64,000 bases of DNA, from assembly GCF_035920445.1 (NCBI RefSeq), contig NZ_CP109162.1, forward strand, positions 2,728,001 through 2,792,000, written 5' to 3'. Origin of the DNA: Nocardia sp. NBC_01730. Its GTDB lineage: Bacteria > Actinomycetota > Actinomycetes > Mycobacteriales > Mycobacteriaceae. Made by a program: the position numbers and the translations under genes. Within the stretch, counting starts at the first letter, position 1. Each line of letters begins with the position of its first letter. The notes below the pieces were generated by a model. That model searched no databases and was not told the origin of the DNA. It worked only from the letters and a program-made list of their open reading frames with translations. Shown here one piece after another: positions 18,642 through 28,878 of the stretch.

Positions 18642-19490
18642 ATGGCGAATCTTCGGCGCGTCACAACCATCACCGCCAGCCTGCTCGCCTTGGTCGCCGT
18701 CGCCGTCGCCGCCCCGACCAGTGCGGTGCCCACCGAAGGGGCCGAGTACGTCGCGCTCGGCGATTCCGGCGCGGCCACCACCGGCGTACGCAATTTCGAC
18801 GCATCGGCCCCGCTGCGGTGCATCCGCTCGACTGCCGACACGCCGAAGCTGGTCGCCCAGGATCTGGGCCTGCGGCTGGACGACCGCACCTGTAGCTCTG
18901 CCCGCATCCCGGACCTCACCACCTCGCAGGGGCCGGGCATCGCGCCCCAGTTCGACGCCCTCGGCCCGAACACGCGACTGGTGACGGTGCACATCGGGGC
19001 GAACGACGCCCTGATGGCGGAGCACATCATCGCCTGCCACGCGACCGGAGTCCTCGGCCGTGCGTGTGCCGGTCCCAGCTGGGACGCCGACATCGACGGT
19101 ATCGCGGCGTCGTATTCGACTGCATTGCGGCAGATCTCGACCCTCGCCCCGAATGCGAAGGTCTTCGTCGACGGCTGGCCGCTCTACATCCGTGACGGCG
19201 GTTGCCCCGAGGTGGTCGGCTTGCGCCCGTCCGACGCCGTCCATGTGCAGGCCGCATTCGACCGCCTCAACACTGTGGTGGCCCGCGGCGCCGCCGCCAA
19301 CGGCGCCACCTACGTCGACACCCGCACCGCCTCGGAGGGCCACGACATGTGCGCCCCCGTCGGCGTCCGCTGGTTCGACCCCGTCCTCGCCACCGAAACC
19401 CTCCTTCCCTATCACCCCACCCCACAGGGCATGCGCGGCGTCGCCGACGTGATCGTTGCGGCGGTCCGCGCCTCCGGAAAACTCGGCTAG
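18642..19490 (+). CDS. Secreted SGNH/GDSL lipase-esterase
   Basis: 282-aa exported hydrolase. Signal peptide 1-30 (basic MANLRR, a hydrophobic ALVAVAVAA core, APTSAVP end). SGNH blocks: block I YVALGDSGA with nucleophile Ser42, block III VHIGANDAL, block V YHPTPQG with the catalytic His. Six Cys residues outside the signal peptide could make disulfides as in the Streptomyces/Nocardia lipase 2 type. Acts outside the cytoplasmic membrane on ester substrates. Convergent with the SPFH gene, with a shared hairpin between. Confidence 0.92.
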   Translation: MANLRRVTTITASLLALVAVAVAAPTSAVPTEGAEYVALGDSGAATTGVRNFDASAPLRCIRSTADTPKLVAQDLGLRLDDRTCSSARIPDLTTSQGPGIAPQFDALGPNTRLVTVHIGANDALMAEHIIACHATGVLGRACAGPSWDADIDGIAASYSTALRQISTLAPNAKVFVDGWPLYIRDGGCPEVVGLRPSDAVHVQAAFDRLNTVVARGAAANGATYVDTRTASEGHDMCAPVGVRWFDPVLATETLLPYHPTPQGMRGVADVIVAAVRASGKLG

Positions 19491-19511
19491 CGAATTTCGC
19501 GACAGCCGACG

Positions 19512-19548
19512 ACATCGCCCCGGACTCCAGCGGAATCCGGGGCGATGT
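19512..19548. terminator. Bidirectional hairpin terminator
   Basis: ACATCGCCCCGGA (19512-19524) pairs perfectly with TCCGGGGCGATGT (19536-19548), loop 11 bases, in the 65-base gap between convergent genes. The stem is symmetrical and could stop transcripts from both directions; there is no strong T-run. Confidence 0.7.
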
Positions 19549-19555
19549 GGGTGCA

Positions 19556-20821
19556 CTACTTCGACAAGTTCTCCGGGGGCTGCCAGGGGCGGCCGTGCGG
19601 ATCGTCGGGGCGATGAGCAGGAGGCTGCTGTTGCGACGGCTGTTGTGGCGGGAAGGCTTCCTGCGGGGGGATGACCGGCTGATGCGGGGAGGGCTGGTAA
19701 CCCGGCGTCGGTGGTGTCGGCGTCATGCCCTCGACCGGAGTACGTGCCGTGGCCTCGGCGGCACGGACGGCGCGCTCGATGGTCGGGTCGGGCGCGGTGT
19801 CGAACCAGTCCGCGACGTCGGAGTCGTCCTCGGGCTTGACTTCCGAGCCGTCGGTCGCGCGCGGTTCATAGCGGAAGACACCGTCCTCACCCTGGGTGCC
19901 GAAACTCTTGGCGAACCCTTCGAGCGCCTTACCGAAGTCGCTGGGCACCAGCCACACCTTGTTGGCGTCACCGCGGGCGACCATCGGCAGCGTCTGCATG
20001 TATTGGTAGGCAAGCAGTTCCGGCGTGGGCTTGCCGGATTTGATGGCGGCGAAGACCTTTTCGATGGCCTTGGCCTGGCCCTGCGCCTGCAGGTAGGAGG
20101 CGGCTCGCTCACCCTGCGCGCGCAGGATCCGGCTCTGCCGTTCACCTTCGGCGGCCAGGATCGCCGACTGCTTGGCGCCTTCCGCGGACAGGATCTGCGC
20201 TTGCTTGGAACCCTCCGCCGTCTTGATCTGCGATTCGCGCGTGCCCTCCGCGGTGAGGATCATGGCGCGCTTCTCGCGGTCGGCCTTCATCTGCTTCTCC
20301 ATCGACTCCTGGATCGACGGCGGCGGATCTATGCTCTTGAGCTCAACCCGCGCGACGCGCAGGCCCCAGCGGCCGGTCGCCTCGTCGAGCACGCCGCGCA
20401 GCTGGCCGTTGATCGAGTCGCGGGAGGTCAGCGTCTGCTCGAGCGTCATACCGCCGACCACGTTGCGCAGCGTGGTGACGGTCAGCTGCTCGACCGCGGC
20501 GATGTAGTTGCTGATCTCGTACACCGCCGCCTGGGGGCTGGTCACCTGGAAATAGACCACGGTGTCGATGTGCAGGGTCAGGTTGTCCTCGGTGATCACC
20601 GGCTGCGGCGGAAAGGACACCACCCGCTCGCGCAGGTCCACCTTGGCCCGGATCCGATCGGCGAACGGAACGAGGAACGTGAGCTGGCCGGATACGGTGC
20701 GCGAATAACGGCCGAGACGCTCGATGACCGCGGCTTCGGCCTGCGGCACCAGCGCGATCGACTTGAAGACCACCACCACGACCAAAAGGATGAGAACGGC
20801 GGCAACGATCAGTACAGCCAT
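19556..20821 (-). CDS. SPFH/stomatin-domain membrane protein (Rv1488-like)
   Basis: 421-aa flotillin/stomatin-like scaffold expected at the inner membrane. An N-terminal membrane helix (LIVAAVLILLVVVVVF) precedes the SPFH domain (LVPQAEAAVIERLGRYSRTVSGQ through DPPPSIQESMEKQMKADRE), a repetitive Ala/Glu/Gln coiled coil (AEGTRESQIKTAEGSKQAQI) and the stomatin-type LLAYQYMQTLPMVARGDANK. The last ~100 residues are a Pro/Gln/His-rich tail. The start ATG overlaps the nfeD-like stop by one base (TAATG), so the two are co-translated; SPFH and NfeD partners usually act as a pair in membrane organisation. Confidence 0.95.
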   Translation of the reverse strand: MAVLIVAAVLILLVVVVVFKSIALVPQAEAAVIERLGRYSRTVSGQLTFLVPFADRIRAKVDLRERVVSFPPQPVITEDNLTLHIDTVVYFQVTSPQAAVYEISNYIAAVEQLTVTTLRNVVGGMTLEQTLTSRDSINGQLRGVLDEATGRWGLRVARVELKSIDPPPSIQESMEKQMKADREKRAMILTAEGTRESQIKTAEGSKQAQILSAEGAKQSAILAAEGERQSRILRAQGERAASYLQAQGQAKAIEKVFAAIKSGKPTPELLAYQYMQTLPMVARGDANKVWLVPSDFGKALEGFAKSFGTQGEDGVFRYEPRATDGSEVKPEDDSDVADWFDTAPDPTIERAVRAAEATARTPVEGMTPTPPTPGYQPSPHQPVIPPQEAFPPQQPSQQQPPAHRPDDPHGRPWQPPENLSK

Positions 20822-21261
20822 TACGGCCCCTTCCAGACGACGGCGGTCGCGCCGTCGATCTTCATGACATACACGGTCGTACCCGGCTCGTAGACCTCGT
20901 TCGTGTCCATCGGCCGGGCGGTCCACACCTCGCCGCCCAGCTTCACCTGACCGGAATGCGCCGCGACCTGTTCGAGCACAAGCGCCGTCTTACCAGGCAA
21001 GGCGTCCACATTCGTCGGAATCGGCGGCGGAGTACCGAAGCGCCGACGGATGTACGGGCGGACACCGAGGAACAGCACCGCCGAGATCACGGCGAACACA
21101 ATGGCATCCACCACCAGCGAGGTGTCCGCCGCCGCGCTGACGCCCGCGGTGCCGAGCGCAGCGACGCCGAGCATCAGCAGCGTGAAGTCCCCGGTGAGCA
21201 TTTCCGCCGCCGCGAGCAGGATGCCCGCGACCAGCCAAAAGATTGCGGCCACACCACCCAC
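20821..21261 (-). CDS. NfeD-like membrane protein (Rv1487-like)
   Basis: 146-aa partner of the SPFH protein. Several hydrophobic helices (IFWLVAGILLAAAEML, LLMLGVAALGTAG, VDAIVFAVISAVLFLGV) are followed by a C-terminal OB-fold (GKTALVLEQVAAHSGQVKLGGEVWTARP) typical of NfeDC. GTG start at 21261. It overlaps the SPFH gene by one base. The usual role assigned to the pair is membrane microdomain or membrane protein quality control; no catalytic protease domain is present in this short form. Confidence 0.93.
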   Translation of the reverse strand: MGGVAAIFWLVAGILLAAAEMLTGDFTLLMLGVAALGTAGVSAAADTSLVVDAIVFAVISAVLFLGVRPYIRRRFGTPPPIPTNVDALPGKTALVLEQVAAHSGQVKLGGEVWTARPMDTNEVYEPGTTVYVMKIDGATAVVWKGP

Positions 21262-21380
21262 TGTAGTGCGCCGATCATGATCTCGGGTGAGGAAGGACCC
21301 GAGCGCGCGGCATCAATTCGCCGCGGGGACGCGCGGGCCGTGACACCGAAACTTACAGCGGCGGTGCTAGCTTGAGGCGG

Positions 21381-22205
21381 GTGAGCGCGCGCGACGGATA
21401 TGGCGACATCTTCTCCGGACATCCTCGATCGAAAAAGCGGGCGGTGCCGACGGTGACTGCGGAACGCGACTTGGTCGTCGAGGACGCCGCCACCGGATTC
21501 TGCGGCGCCGTGGTCGGTTTCGACCGCAGCTACGACGGCGAGTTCGTGAAGCTGGAGGACGCCCGCGGCGTGGTTCGCCTGTTCGCGCTGCGTACGGCCG
21601 CGTTCCTCATCGATGGCGAGCCCGTGACGCTGGTCCGGCCCTCCGCCGCGCCGTCGAGCAAGCCGACCCGATCCGCCTCCGGTTCGACCAGGGTGGACGG
21701 CCTGCGGGCCAGGGTGGCCCGCGGTAGCCGGATCTGGGTGGAGGGCGTGCACGACGCCGCGCTGGTGGAGCGGGTGTGGGGCCACGATCTGCGAGTCGAG
21801 GGTGTGGTGGTCGAGCATCTGGAGGGCTTGGACAACCTGGCCGAGCGGCTGACGGAGTTCGAACCAGGTCCGGGACGCCGGGTCGGTGTACTGGTCGACC
21901 ACCTGGTCACCGGGTCCAAGGAGACACAGCTGACCACCGGCCTCGGGCCGCACGTGCTGGTGACCGGACATCCGTTCATCGATGTGTGGCAGGCGGTGCT
22001 GCCCGCGGCCGTCGGAATCGCGCAATGGCCGCAGGTGCCCCGCGGCGAGGATTGGAAGACCGGCATCTGCACGCGCCTCGGCTGGGGCACCCCGCAGGAC
22101 GGCTGGCGGCGGGTGTACGACGCCGTAACGTCCTTCCGCGATCTGGAAGCGCCCTTGCTCGGCGCGGTGGAACGCCTGATCGACTTCGTCACCGCACCGG
22201 ATTAG
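21381..22205 (+). CDS. DUF3097 family protein
   Basis: 274-aa conserved actinobacterial protein. The start chosen is GTG 21381; a TTG three codons earlier (21372) is possible, and spacing from the GAGG is short. The segment VTAERDLVVEDAATGFCGAVVGFD is the family hallmark, followed by an OB-like region and a Toprim-like stretch (RIWVEGVHDAALVERVWGHDLR ... VGVLVDHLVTGSKE) with conserved acidic residues E and DxxxG. That Toprim resemblance hints at nucleic-acid or nucleotide chemistry but no function is established. Divergent from nfeD. Confidence 0.85.
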   Translation: MSARDGYGDIFSGHPRSKKRAVPTVTAERDLVVEDAATGFCGAVVGFDRSYDGEFVKLEDARGVVRLFALRTAAFLIDGEPVTLVRPSAAPSSKPTRSASGSTRVDGLRARVARGSRIWVEGVHDAALVERVWGHDLRVEGVVVEHLEGLDNLAERLTEFEPGPGRRVGVLVDHLVTGSKETQLTTGLGPHVLVTGHPFIDVWQAVLPAAVGIAQWPQVPRGEDWKTGICTRLGWGTPQDGWRRVYDAVTSFRDLEAPLLGAVERLIDFVTAPD

Positions 22206-22360
22206 GCCGAATCCCAGAAGGCAGGTGCGGCAGCCACGCCAGGAGATGCCGGTGCGGACGACGCGGCGGCCGCGGATGGTCCGCCCGTCACCGCGCGCAG
22301 CTCACGAATGCTCGCCGCACGGATGCCCGGGAGTAGCGCGAACCTTTATGCTCGATAATT

Positions 22361-23176
22361 ATGTGCTCTCCAAGTGCGACGCTGACGGTGTGGGCCGGCT
22401 CTTGGCTGGCCGGCTGCAGTGCGCCCGACGACGTCTTGGCTGCCCTGCATGCATGGGCGCCGAGGCACACCATCGCGGCGGGTGACCCGGTCACCGGCGG
22501 CCGCACCGACCTGCCTTGGTCTTCACACGGCAATCTGCCGGGGAGCGGGGTCATGGCGCTGCTCAAAGTGATTCGCGAGACCATGGCGCGGCCCGGCGCA
22601 CAGGTGCGGCTGGTGCTTCCGGTCCCCGGCGACGTACGCGGCCTGCCCGGGGGTACAGCGTTCGCCGCCGATGCGATCGACGCGGAGGAGGGCATGCTGA
22701 TCGGCGTCCCCGGCGCCGACGGCACCGGCCTCATCCCACAGTGGGCCGACGACGACACCCTGCAGTGGACCGTCTACAGCACGCCCATCCCCTCGACACC
22801 GGGCTCCGACATGTCGCTCGGCGAGGCCGAATACGCGATGCGCGAAGCGGTCCGCGACGCCGCCGACGCGCTGATGAAACTCCACACCACCTCCGTCGGC
22901 GCGGCCGACTCCGATCCGCGCGAGCTCATCGAGGCCGAACTCGCCGACTACTCCCGACACGACTACCCGGGCTCGATCCCCTTGCGCGCCAGGCGGATTC
23001 TGGATACCGCCGACCATGTCGCGGCCATCCTCACGGTGGCGCAGCGGGAGCCGGCCGCCTCACCCACCTCCGCCAGCGCGATCGGCGCGCAAGAATCGCT
23101 ACTGCGCCCGCTCTGGGACGCGATCCGCGCGGCGCGGCTGGTCGCGGTGCACGCGTCGGCACGCAGCAACCACTGA
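22361..23176 (+). CDS. Conserved hypothetical protein, positional counterpart of Rv1486c
   Basis: 271-aa soluble protein of unknown function, rich in Ala/Asp, with LTVWAGSWLAGCSAPDDVLAAL at the N-terminus, RLVLPVPGDVRGLPGGTAFAADAIDAEEG in the middle and ELADYSRHDYPGSIPLRARRILDTAD toward the end. It lies between hemH and the nfeD/SPFH pair in the opposite direction, exactly where Rv1486c lies in M. tuberculosis. The upstream region is locally AT-rich, with a TATGCT hexamer about 10 bases before ATG, so a leaderless transcript is possible. No catalytic motif recognised. Confidence 0.85.
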   Translation: MCSPSATLTVWAGSWLAGCSAPDDVLAALHAWAPRHTIAAGDPVTGGRTDLPWSSHGNLPGSGVMALLKVIRETMARPGAQVRLVLPVPGDVRGLPGGTAFAADAIDAEEGMLIGVPGADGTGLIPQWADDDTLQWTVYSTPIPSTPGSDMSLGEAEYAMREAVRDAADALMKLHTTSVGAADSDPRELIEAELADYSRHDYPGSIPLRARRILDTADHVAAILTVAQREPAASPTSASAIGAQESLLRPLWDAIRAARLVAVHASARSNH

Positions 23177-23234
23177 ACCCGCGCCGATCTGGTTGAACAG
23201 GCCGAACGGCGATCTTCCCAGCGGGCGGTGTGAC

Positions 23235-23549
23235 ATGCGCATTTCCCGTCGTGGCGCGCTGCGGCCCTCATCGCCGTACTGATCGGTCTCGGCCCGTTCG
23301 CCCCGGCCTCCGCGATCGTGGGCGGCACCGAGGCGGCGACGGTGGATTACCCGCGGCTTGCCGCCATCGGCCTTCGACCCACGGACGATGCTCTGCGCGG
23401 GCTCCCCCGACGCCGACACCGCTCGATACGACAGTGGTGGGCCTCTTCCCGTCGATGGCCGCCTCGCGGCCCTCACATCCTGAGGCAAGGGCACCGCCCG
23501 CCCCGACTTTCCCGGCGTCTACATCCGGCTACCTAGCGCGGGCTTCTGA
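23235..23549 (+). pseudogene. Remnant of a secreted trypsin-like serine protease (S1 family)
   Basis: No single frame survives, but two frames carry the two ends of one protease. The first part gives a hydrophobic signal segment (RAAALIAVLIGLGPFAPASA) running straight into IVGGTEAATVDYPRLAAIGL, the mature N-terminus of trypsin-like enzymes. After a frameshift near 23385, another frame reads LCAGSPDADTARYDSGGPL with the catalytic-Ser DSGGP box, then GRLAALTS, an in-frame TGA, and GKGTARPDFPGVYIRL, the usual last block. The middle of the gene, including the His and Asp catalytic regions, is deleted. Clearly dead, but well preserved at the ends, so decay looks recent. Confidence 0.85.
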
Positions 23550-23575
23550 CCGAGCGGCGCCGCACACAGGATGAG

Positions 23576-24019
23576 CTACTGCTGCGGCGGGTAGGGCGGT
23601 TGGTACTGCTGCTGCTGCTGGTGCTGGTACTGCTGCTGCTGCGGTTGGTACTGCTGCGGCTGCGGCGGGTAGGGCTGCTGATACTGCGGTGGCGCCCCGA
23701 AACCCTGCTGGGCCTGCTGATCCTGCTGAGGTGGATACGGCTGCTGATACTGCGGCGGCTGCGATTGCGGGTACTGCTGTGGCGCATATGGCTGCGGCCG
23801 ATTCGAGTTGTTCCTCTTGCTCAACCAGATCGCGAGCCCGATGCCGACGACCACGACTCCGATGCAGAGGACGCCGACCCAGATCGAACCGCCGCTGCCG
23901 CTGCTGCGACCGCGCCGCCTGGCCTCGGTCGAATCCAGTGCCACGGTCCACACACTCGTGTCGGACCAGGCATGTGGATCGAGCACCGCGGCATTGGTCA
24001 GCACGTCGGCATAGGTCAT
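23576..24019 (-). CDS. Single-pass membrane protein with Gln/Pro/Tyr-rich tail
   Basis: 147-aa protein. Residues 1-44 are a polar N-terminal region ending in basic RRRGRSS; a membrane helix follows at about 45-66 (SIWVGVLCIGVVVVGIGLAIW). Residues 70-147 consist almost entirely of Q, P and Y in repeats such as QYQQPYPPQ. The Tyr/Gln/Pro tail is low complexity and likely disordered, similar in style to the Gln/Pro tails of the nearby SPFH and MoxR proteins. Function unknown. Codon-level slippage of CAG/CAA runs would make length variation likely between strains. Confidence 0.75.
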   Translation of the reverse strand: MTYADVLTNAAVLDPHAWSDTSVWTVALDSTEARRRGRSSGSGGSIWVGVLCIGVVVVGIGLAIWLSKRNNSNRPQPYAPQQYPQSQPPQYQQPYPPQQDQQAQQGFGAPPQYQQPYPPQPQQYQPQQQQYQHQQQQQYQPPYPPQQ

Positions 24020-24093
24020 CGAGAGTTACCCCCTAGGAAGTGGATTCAGCGATCGGTCTCAGGCGCAGTCGATGCTATCTCGCCTGATTCACG

Positions 24094-25155
24094 TCACTTC
24101 CCAGTTGTGGGACGGCGCGGTGGGGTGCAGCAACCGATGGCGCACGGGGTGCCGTCGGAGGTGCAGCCGTAACCCGGGACCTCGCCTAGCCCTCGGGGTT
24201 CGGCCTCGCCCAGGTACTCGGAGATCAGTTCGACGACCAGCTTCGCGAAACGGCGATCGGTGCCCGGCGTGGCGGCGCGGGCGAACGCCATGCCGAGTTC
24301 GGCTGCCTTCTGCGCGGCCTCGTTGTCGAGATCCCAGATGACCTCGAGGTGGTCGGAGACGAAGCCGACCGGGCAGACGACGACCGCCTCGACATCCTTG
24401 GCCGCAAGGTCGTCGAGGTGGTCGACGATGTCAGGCTCCAGCCACGGCACCTGCGGTGGGCCGGACCTGGACTGCCACACTAGGTCGTAGTCGGTGAAAC
24501 CGGTTGCGGCGGCGCACAATCGCGCGGCGTCGGCGACCTGACGGCTGTACAGGCGGCCACCGTCGGCGGGCGGGCCCGCGGTGGCGTCGGCCGACACCGG
24601 AATGGAGTGCGCGGTGAACACCAGTCGCGCGCCCGCACGGCGCTCGACCGGAAGGCGATCGCACGCCGCGCGAATCGCGTCGGCGAATGCCTCGATCAGC
24701 AGTGGATGGTCGAAATACTGGCGCAGTTTCACCAGTTCCGGCGCGCCCGCGCCGAAAGCCGTACGTGCCCTTGCGATGTCCTCGTGGTACTGCAGGCAGC
24801 CGGAGTAACCGCCCCACGCCGAGGTCGGGAACACCAGCGCCGAGCCGACACCGTCGGCGGCCATCCGCGCGACGGTGTCCTCCACCATGGGATCCCAGTT
24901 CCGGTTACCGAAGTAGACCGGCAGATCGATACCCGCCGTGGATAATTCGGTCTCGACCGCAGCGATGATGTCGCGGTTGAGCGCGTTGATCGGCGAGACG
25001 CCGCCGAAATGCCGGTAGTGTTCGGCGACCTCTTCGAGGCGTTCGCGCGGCACTCCCCTACCCCGGGTGACGTTCTCCAGGAACGGCATCACGTCCTCGG
25101 GGCGCTCCGGGCCGCCGAAGGACAGCAGCAGCAGCGCGTCGGCAGCACGAACCAC
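24094..25155 (-). CDS. hemH: Coproporphyrin/protoporphyrin ferrochelatase
   Basis: Inserts Fe(II) into the porphyrin ring in haem synthesis; in actinobacteria the enzyme normally acts on coproporphyrin III (CpfC). 353 aa. Family segments: [39 protein letters not shown] with the catalytic His, and [18 protein letters not shown] with the conserved Glu. The C-terminal [16 protein letters not shown] carries the closely spaced Cys residues that, with another Cys, hold the [2Fe-2S] cluster found in mycobacterial ferrochelatase. It starts 22 bases after inhA and is the third gene of fabG-inhA-hemH, as in M. tuberculosis. Confidence 0.97.
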   Translation of the reverse strand: MVRAADALLLLSFGGPERPEDVMPFLENVTRGRGVPRERLEEVAEHYRHFGGVSPINALNRDIIAAVETELSTAGIDLPVYFGNRNWDPMVEDTVARMAADGVGSALVFPTSAWGGYSGCLQYHEDIARARTAFGAGAPELVKLRQYFDHPLLIEAFADAIRAACDRLPVERRAGARLVFTAHSIPVSADATAGPPADGGRLYSRQVADAARLCAAATGFTDYDLVWQSRSGPPQVPWLEPDIVDHLDDLAAKDVEAVVVCPVGFVSDHLEVIWDLDNEAAQKAAELGMAFARAATPGTDRRFAKLVVELISEYLGEAEPRGLGEVPGYGCTSDGTPCAIGCCTPPRRPTTGK

Positions 25156-25177
25156 AGCGCCTCCTCCCGAATCCGGC

Positions 25178-26014
25178 TCAGTTGATCGACATGTTCTCCG
25201 GGAACCAGGTGTTGTGGCTGGCGCCGCCGTCGACGTAGATGATCGAGCCCGTGGTGCCGGGCAGCCAGTCCGACAGCAGCGCGACGATCGACTTCGCCAC
25301 CACCGTCGGGTCGTCGACGTCCCAGCCGATCGGCGACGCGCCGTCCCAGTAGGTGTTGAGCTGGTTCAGCTTGGCGGCGTCGTCGGTCGCGGTGCCCGCG
25401 ATCGCCTTGGCGGCCAGTGTCTTGATCGGGCCCGCGGCGATCAGGTTCGAGCGGATCTTCTTGGCCGTGCCCACTTCCCGTGCCACGTACCGGTTCACCG
25501 ACTCCAGCGCCGCCTTCGCCACGCCCATCCAGTTGTAGAACGGCATCGCGGTGCGCGGATCGAAGTCCATGCCGACGATCGAGCCGCCCTCGTTCATCAC
25601 CGGGAGCACCGCGCGCGACAGCGACGCGTAGCTCCATGCCGAGATCTCGAACGCCTTGGCGGCGTCCGGGCCGGGGCCATCGAGGAACGGACGCGCCTCC
25701 GGCCCCATCAGGGTTCGCGGCGCGAACGCGATCGAGTGCAGCAGCCCGTCGAGCCCTTCCGGCGCCAGCTCACGCACCTTGTCGGCGAGCGCGGCGAGGT
25801 CCTCCTCGCTGGTGACGTCGAGCCCGATCGCAGGCGGAACCTCCTGCGGCAGTCGCTTGGCAATCCGGTCGATCAGCCGCAGCCGCTCCGGGATACCGGT
25901 GATGATCACCTTCGCGCCCTGCTCCTGCGCCACCGCCGCCGCGTGGAACGCGATCGACGAATCGGTGATGATGCCGGTGACCAGAATGGTCTTGCCTTCG
26001 AGCAGTCCGCCCAT
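25178..26014 (-). CDS. inhA: Enoyl-ACP reductase InhA (FAS-II)
   Basis: NADH-dependent trans-2-enoyl-ACP reductase completing each FAS-II elongation round for mycolic acids; the isoniazid/ethionamide target in mycobacteria. 278 aa. Cofactor region [16 protein letters not shown] at the N-terminus, [10 protein letters not shown] with Ser94 in the position known for resistance changes, [21 protein letters not shown] with Tyr160, and [15 protein letters not shown] with Lys167 (the YxxxxxxK pair). The C-terminal [17 protein letters not shown] is typical. The region around residues 195-215 (substrate loop) differs from the M. tuberculosis form. Downstream of mabA by 80 bases. Confidence 0.97.
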   Translation of the reverse strand: MGGLLEGKTILVTGIITDSSIAFHAAAVAQEQGAKVIITGIPERLRLIDRIAKRLPQEVPPAIGLDVTSEEDLAALADKVRELAPEGLDGLLHSIAFAPRTLMGPEARPFLDGPGPDAAKAFEISAWSYASLSRAVLPVMNEGGSIVGMDFDPRTAMPFYNWMGVAKAALESVNRYVAREVGTAKKIRSNLIAAGPIKTLAAKAIAGTATDDAAKLNQLNTYWDGASPIGWDVDDPTVVAKSIVALLSDWLPGTTGSIIYVDGGASHNTWFPENMSIN

Positions 26015-26094
26015 GAGTTCTCGGTTCTCCTGAAGTCGAATGTCTGAGTTACTTGCGGCCCGAAGATGTCGGCACCGCGTGGCCTTCGGTCAGC

Positions 26095-27891
<1,797 letters not shown>

Positions 27892-27895
<4 letters not shown>

Positions 27896-28878
27896 TGGCG
27901 TGGCACCCGCCCGGTCGGGGCGCCGAAGCTGTGGCGCCGGGTGGACACGAACCGGACCACGTCGGCGATCCAGTCCCGATCGGTTTGCAGGGTGAGCACC
28001 GGGGCGCCACAGCCGCGCAGGGCCTGTTCGACCTGCTGGCGGTGGCGCTGGGCGGCAGCCGCGAAATCGGCGCGCAGCGTGGGGGTCACGCTGAACTCGC
28101 GGGTGCGCCCGGTCTCCGGATCGTGCAGCACGACATCGCCCATATCGGGCAGTGACAGGTCGCGCGGGTCGAGCACCTCGACCGCGAGCAGATCGTGCCT
28201 GGCGGAGATGGCGCGCAGCGAGCGCTGCCAGTCGATGTCACCGAGAAAGTCGCTGACGATCACCGCGAGCCCGCGTTTGCGCTGCGGGCGGCGCAGCGAC
28301 TCGATGCCGCCGCGCAGGTCACCGCGCACGCCGTCACGCGCGTGCCGCGTGGTCGCGATGCTGCGCAGCATCGACTGGGCATGGACCCGCCCGCTGCGCG
28401 CGGGAATGCGGACCAACTGCTCGCCCGTCGCGACGACCGCACCGATCCGGTTGCCGCCGCCGCTGGTCAGATAGGTGATGGCGGCCGCGGCGGCGATCGC
28501 GAGATCACGCTTCTGGCAGGCGGCGGTACCGAAGTCGAGGCTGGCCGACAGGTCGACCACCATCCAGGTTTCCAGCTCCCGGTCGGCGATCATCTGCCGC
28601 ACGTGCGGATGGGTGGTGCGGGCGGTGACCGACCAATCCATCTGGCGCACATCGTCACCCGGCTGGTAGGTACGCGCCTCTCCCGGCTCGGAGCCGGGCC
28701 CCGGGATGAGACCGAGGTGGTCGCCGTGCAGCACGCCGTCGAGTCTGCGGCGCACGGTGAGCTCAAGGGTCTTCAGCGCGACCGACAGCCGCGGATCGGT
28801 CAGCTCCCCCGATCGAAACGATGGCGGTGCGTGCGACGACATCGGCACTGGGGCAACCGGATCCGATGCCGACGTCAC
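27892..28878 (-). CDS. DUF58 family protein (Rv1480-like)
   Basis: 328-aa MoxR-linked protein. Core DUF58 signature RTYQPGDDVRQMDWSVTART is clear; the C-terminal half resembles a VWA fold (TWMVVDLSASLDFGT, with DLSAS as a MIDAS-like site, and GLAVIVSDFLGDI). It overlaps moxR by four bases and the downstream VWA gene by four bases. Presumed client or adaptor of the MoxR ATPase in cell-envelope assembly; molecular function unproved. Confidence 0.93.

Noticed and set aside
17850..19556. One 568-codon minus-strand gene covering both the O-methyltransferase and the SGNH region
   Set aside because: The upstream part is antisense to the SGNH hydrolase. The methyltransferase family start is the ATG at 18527.
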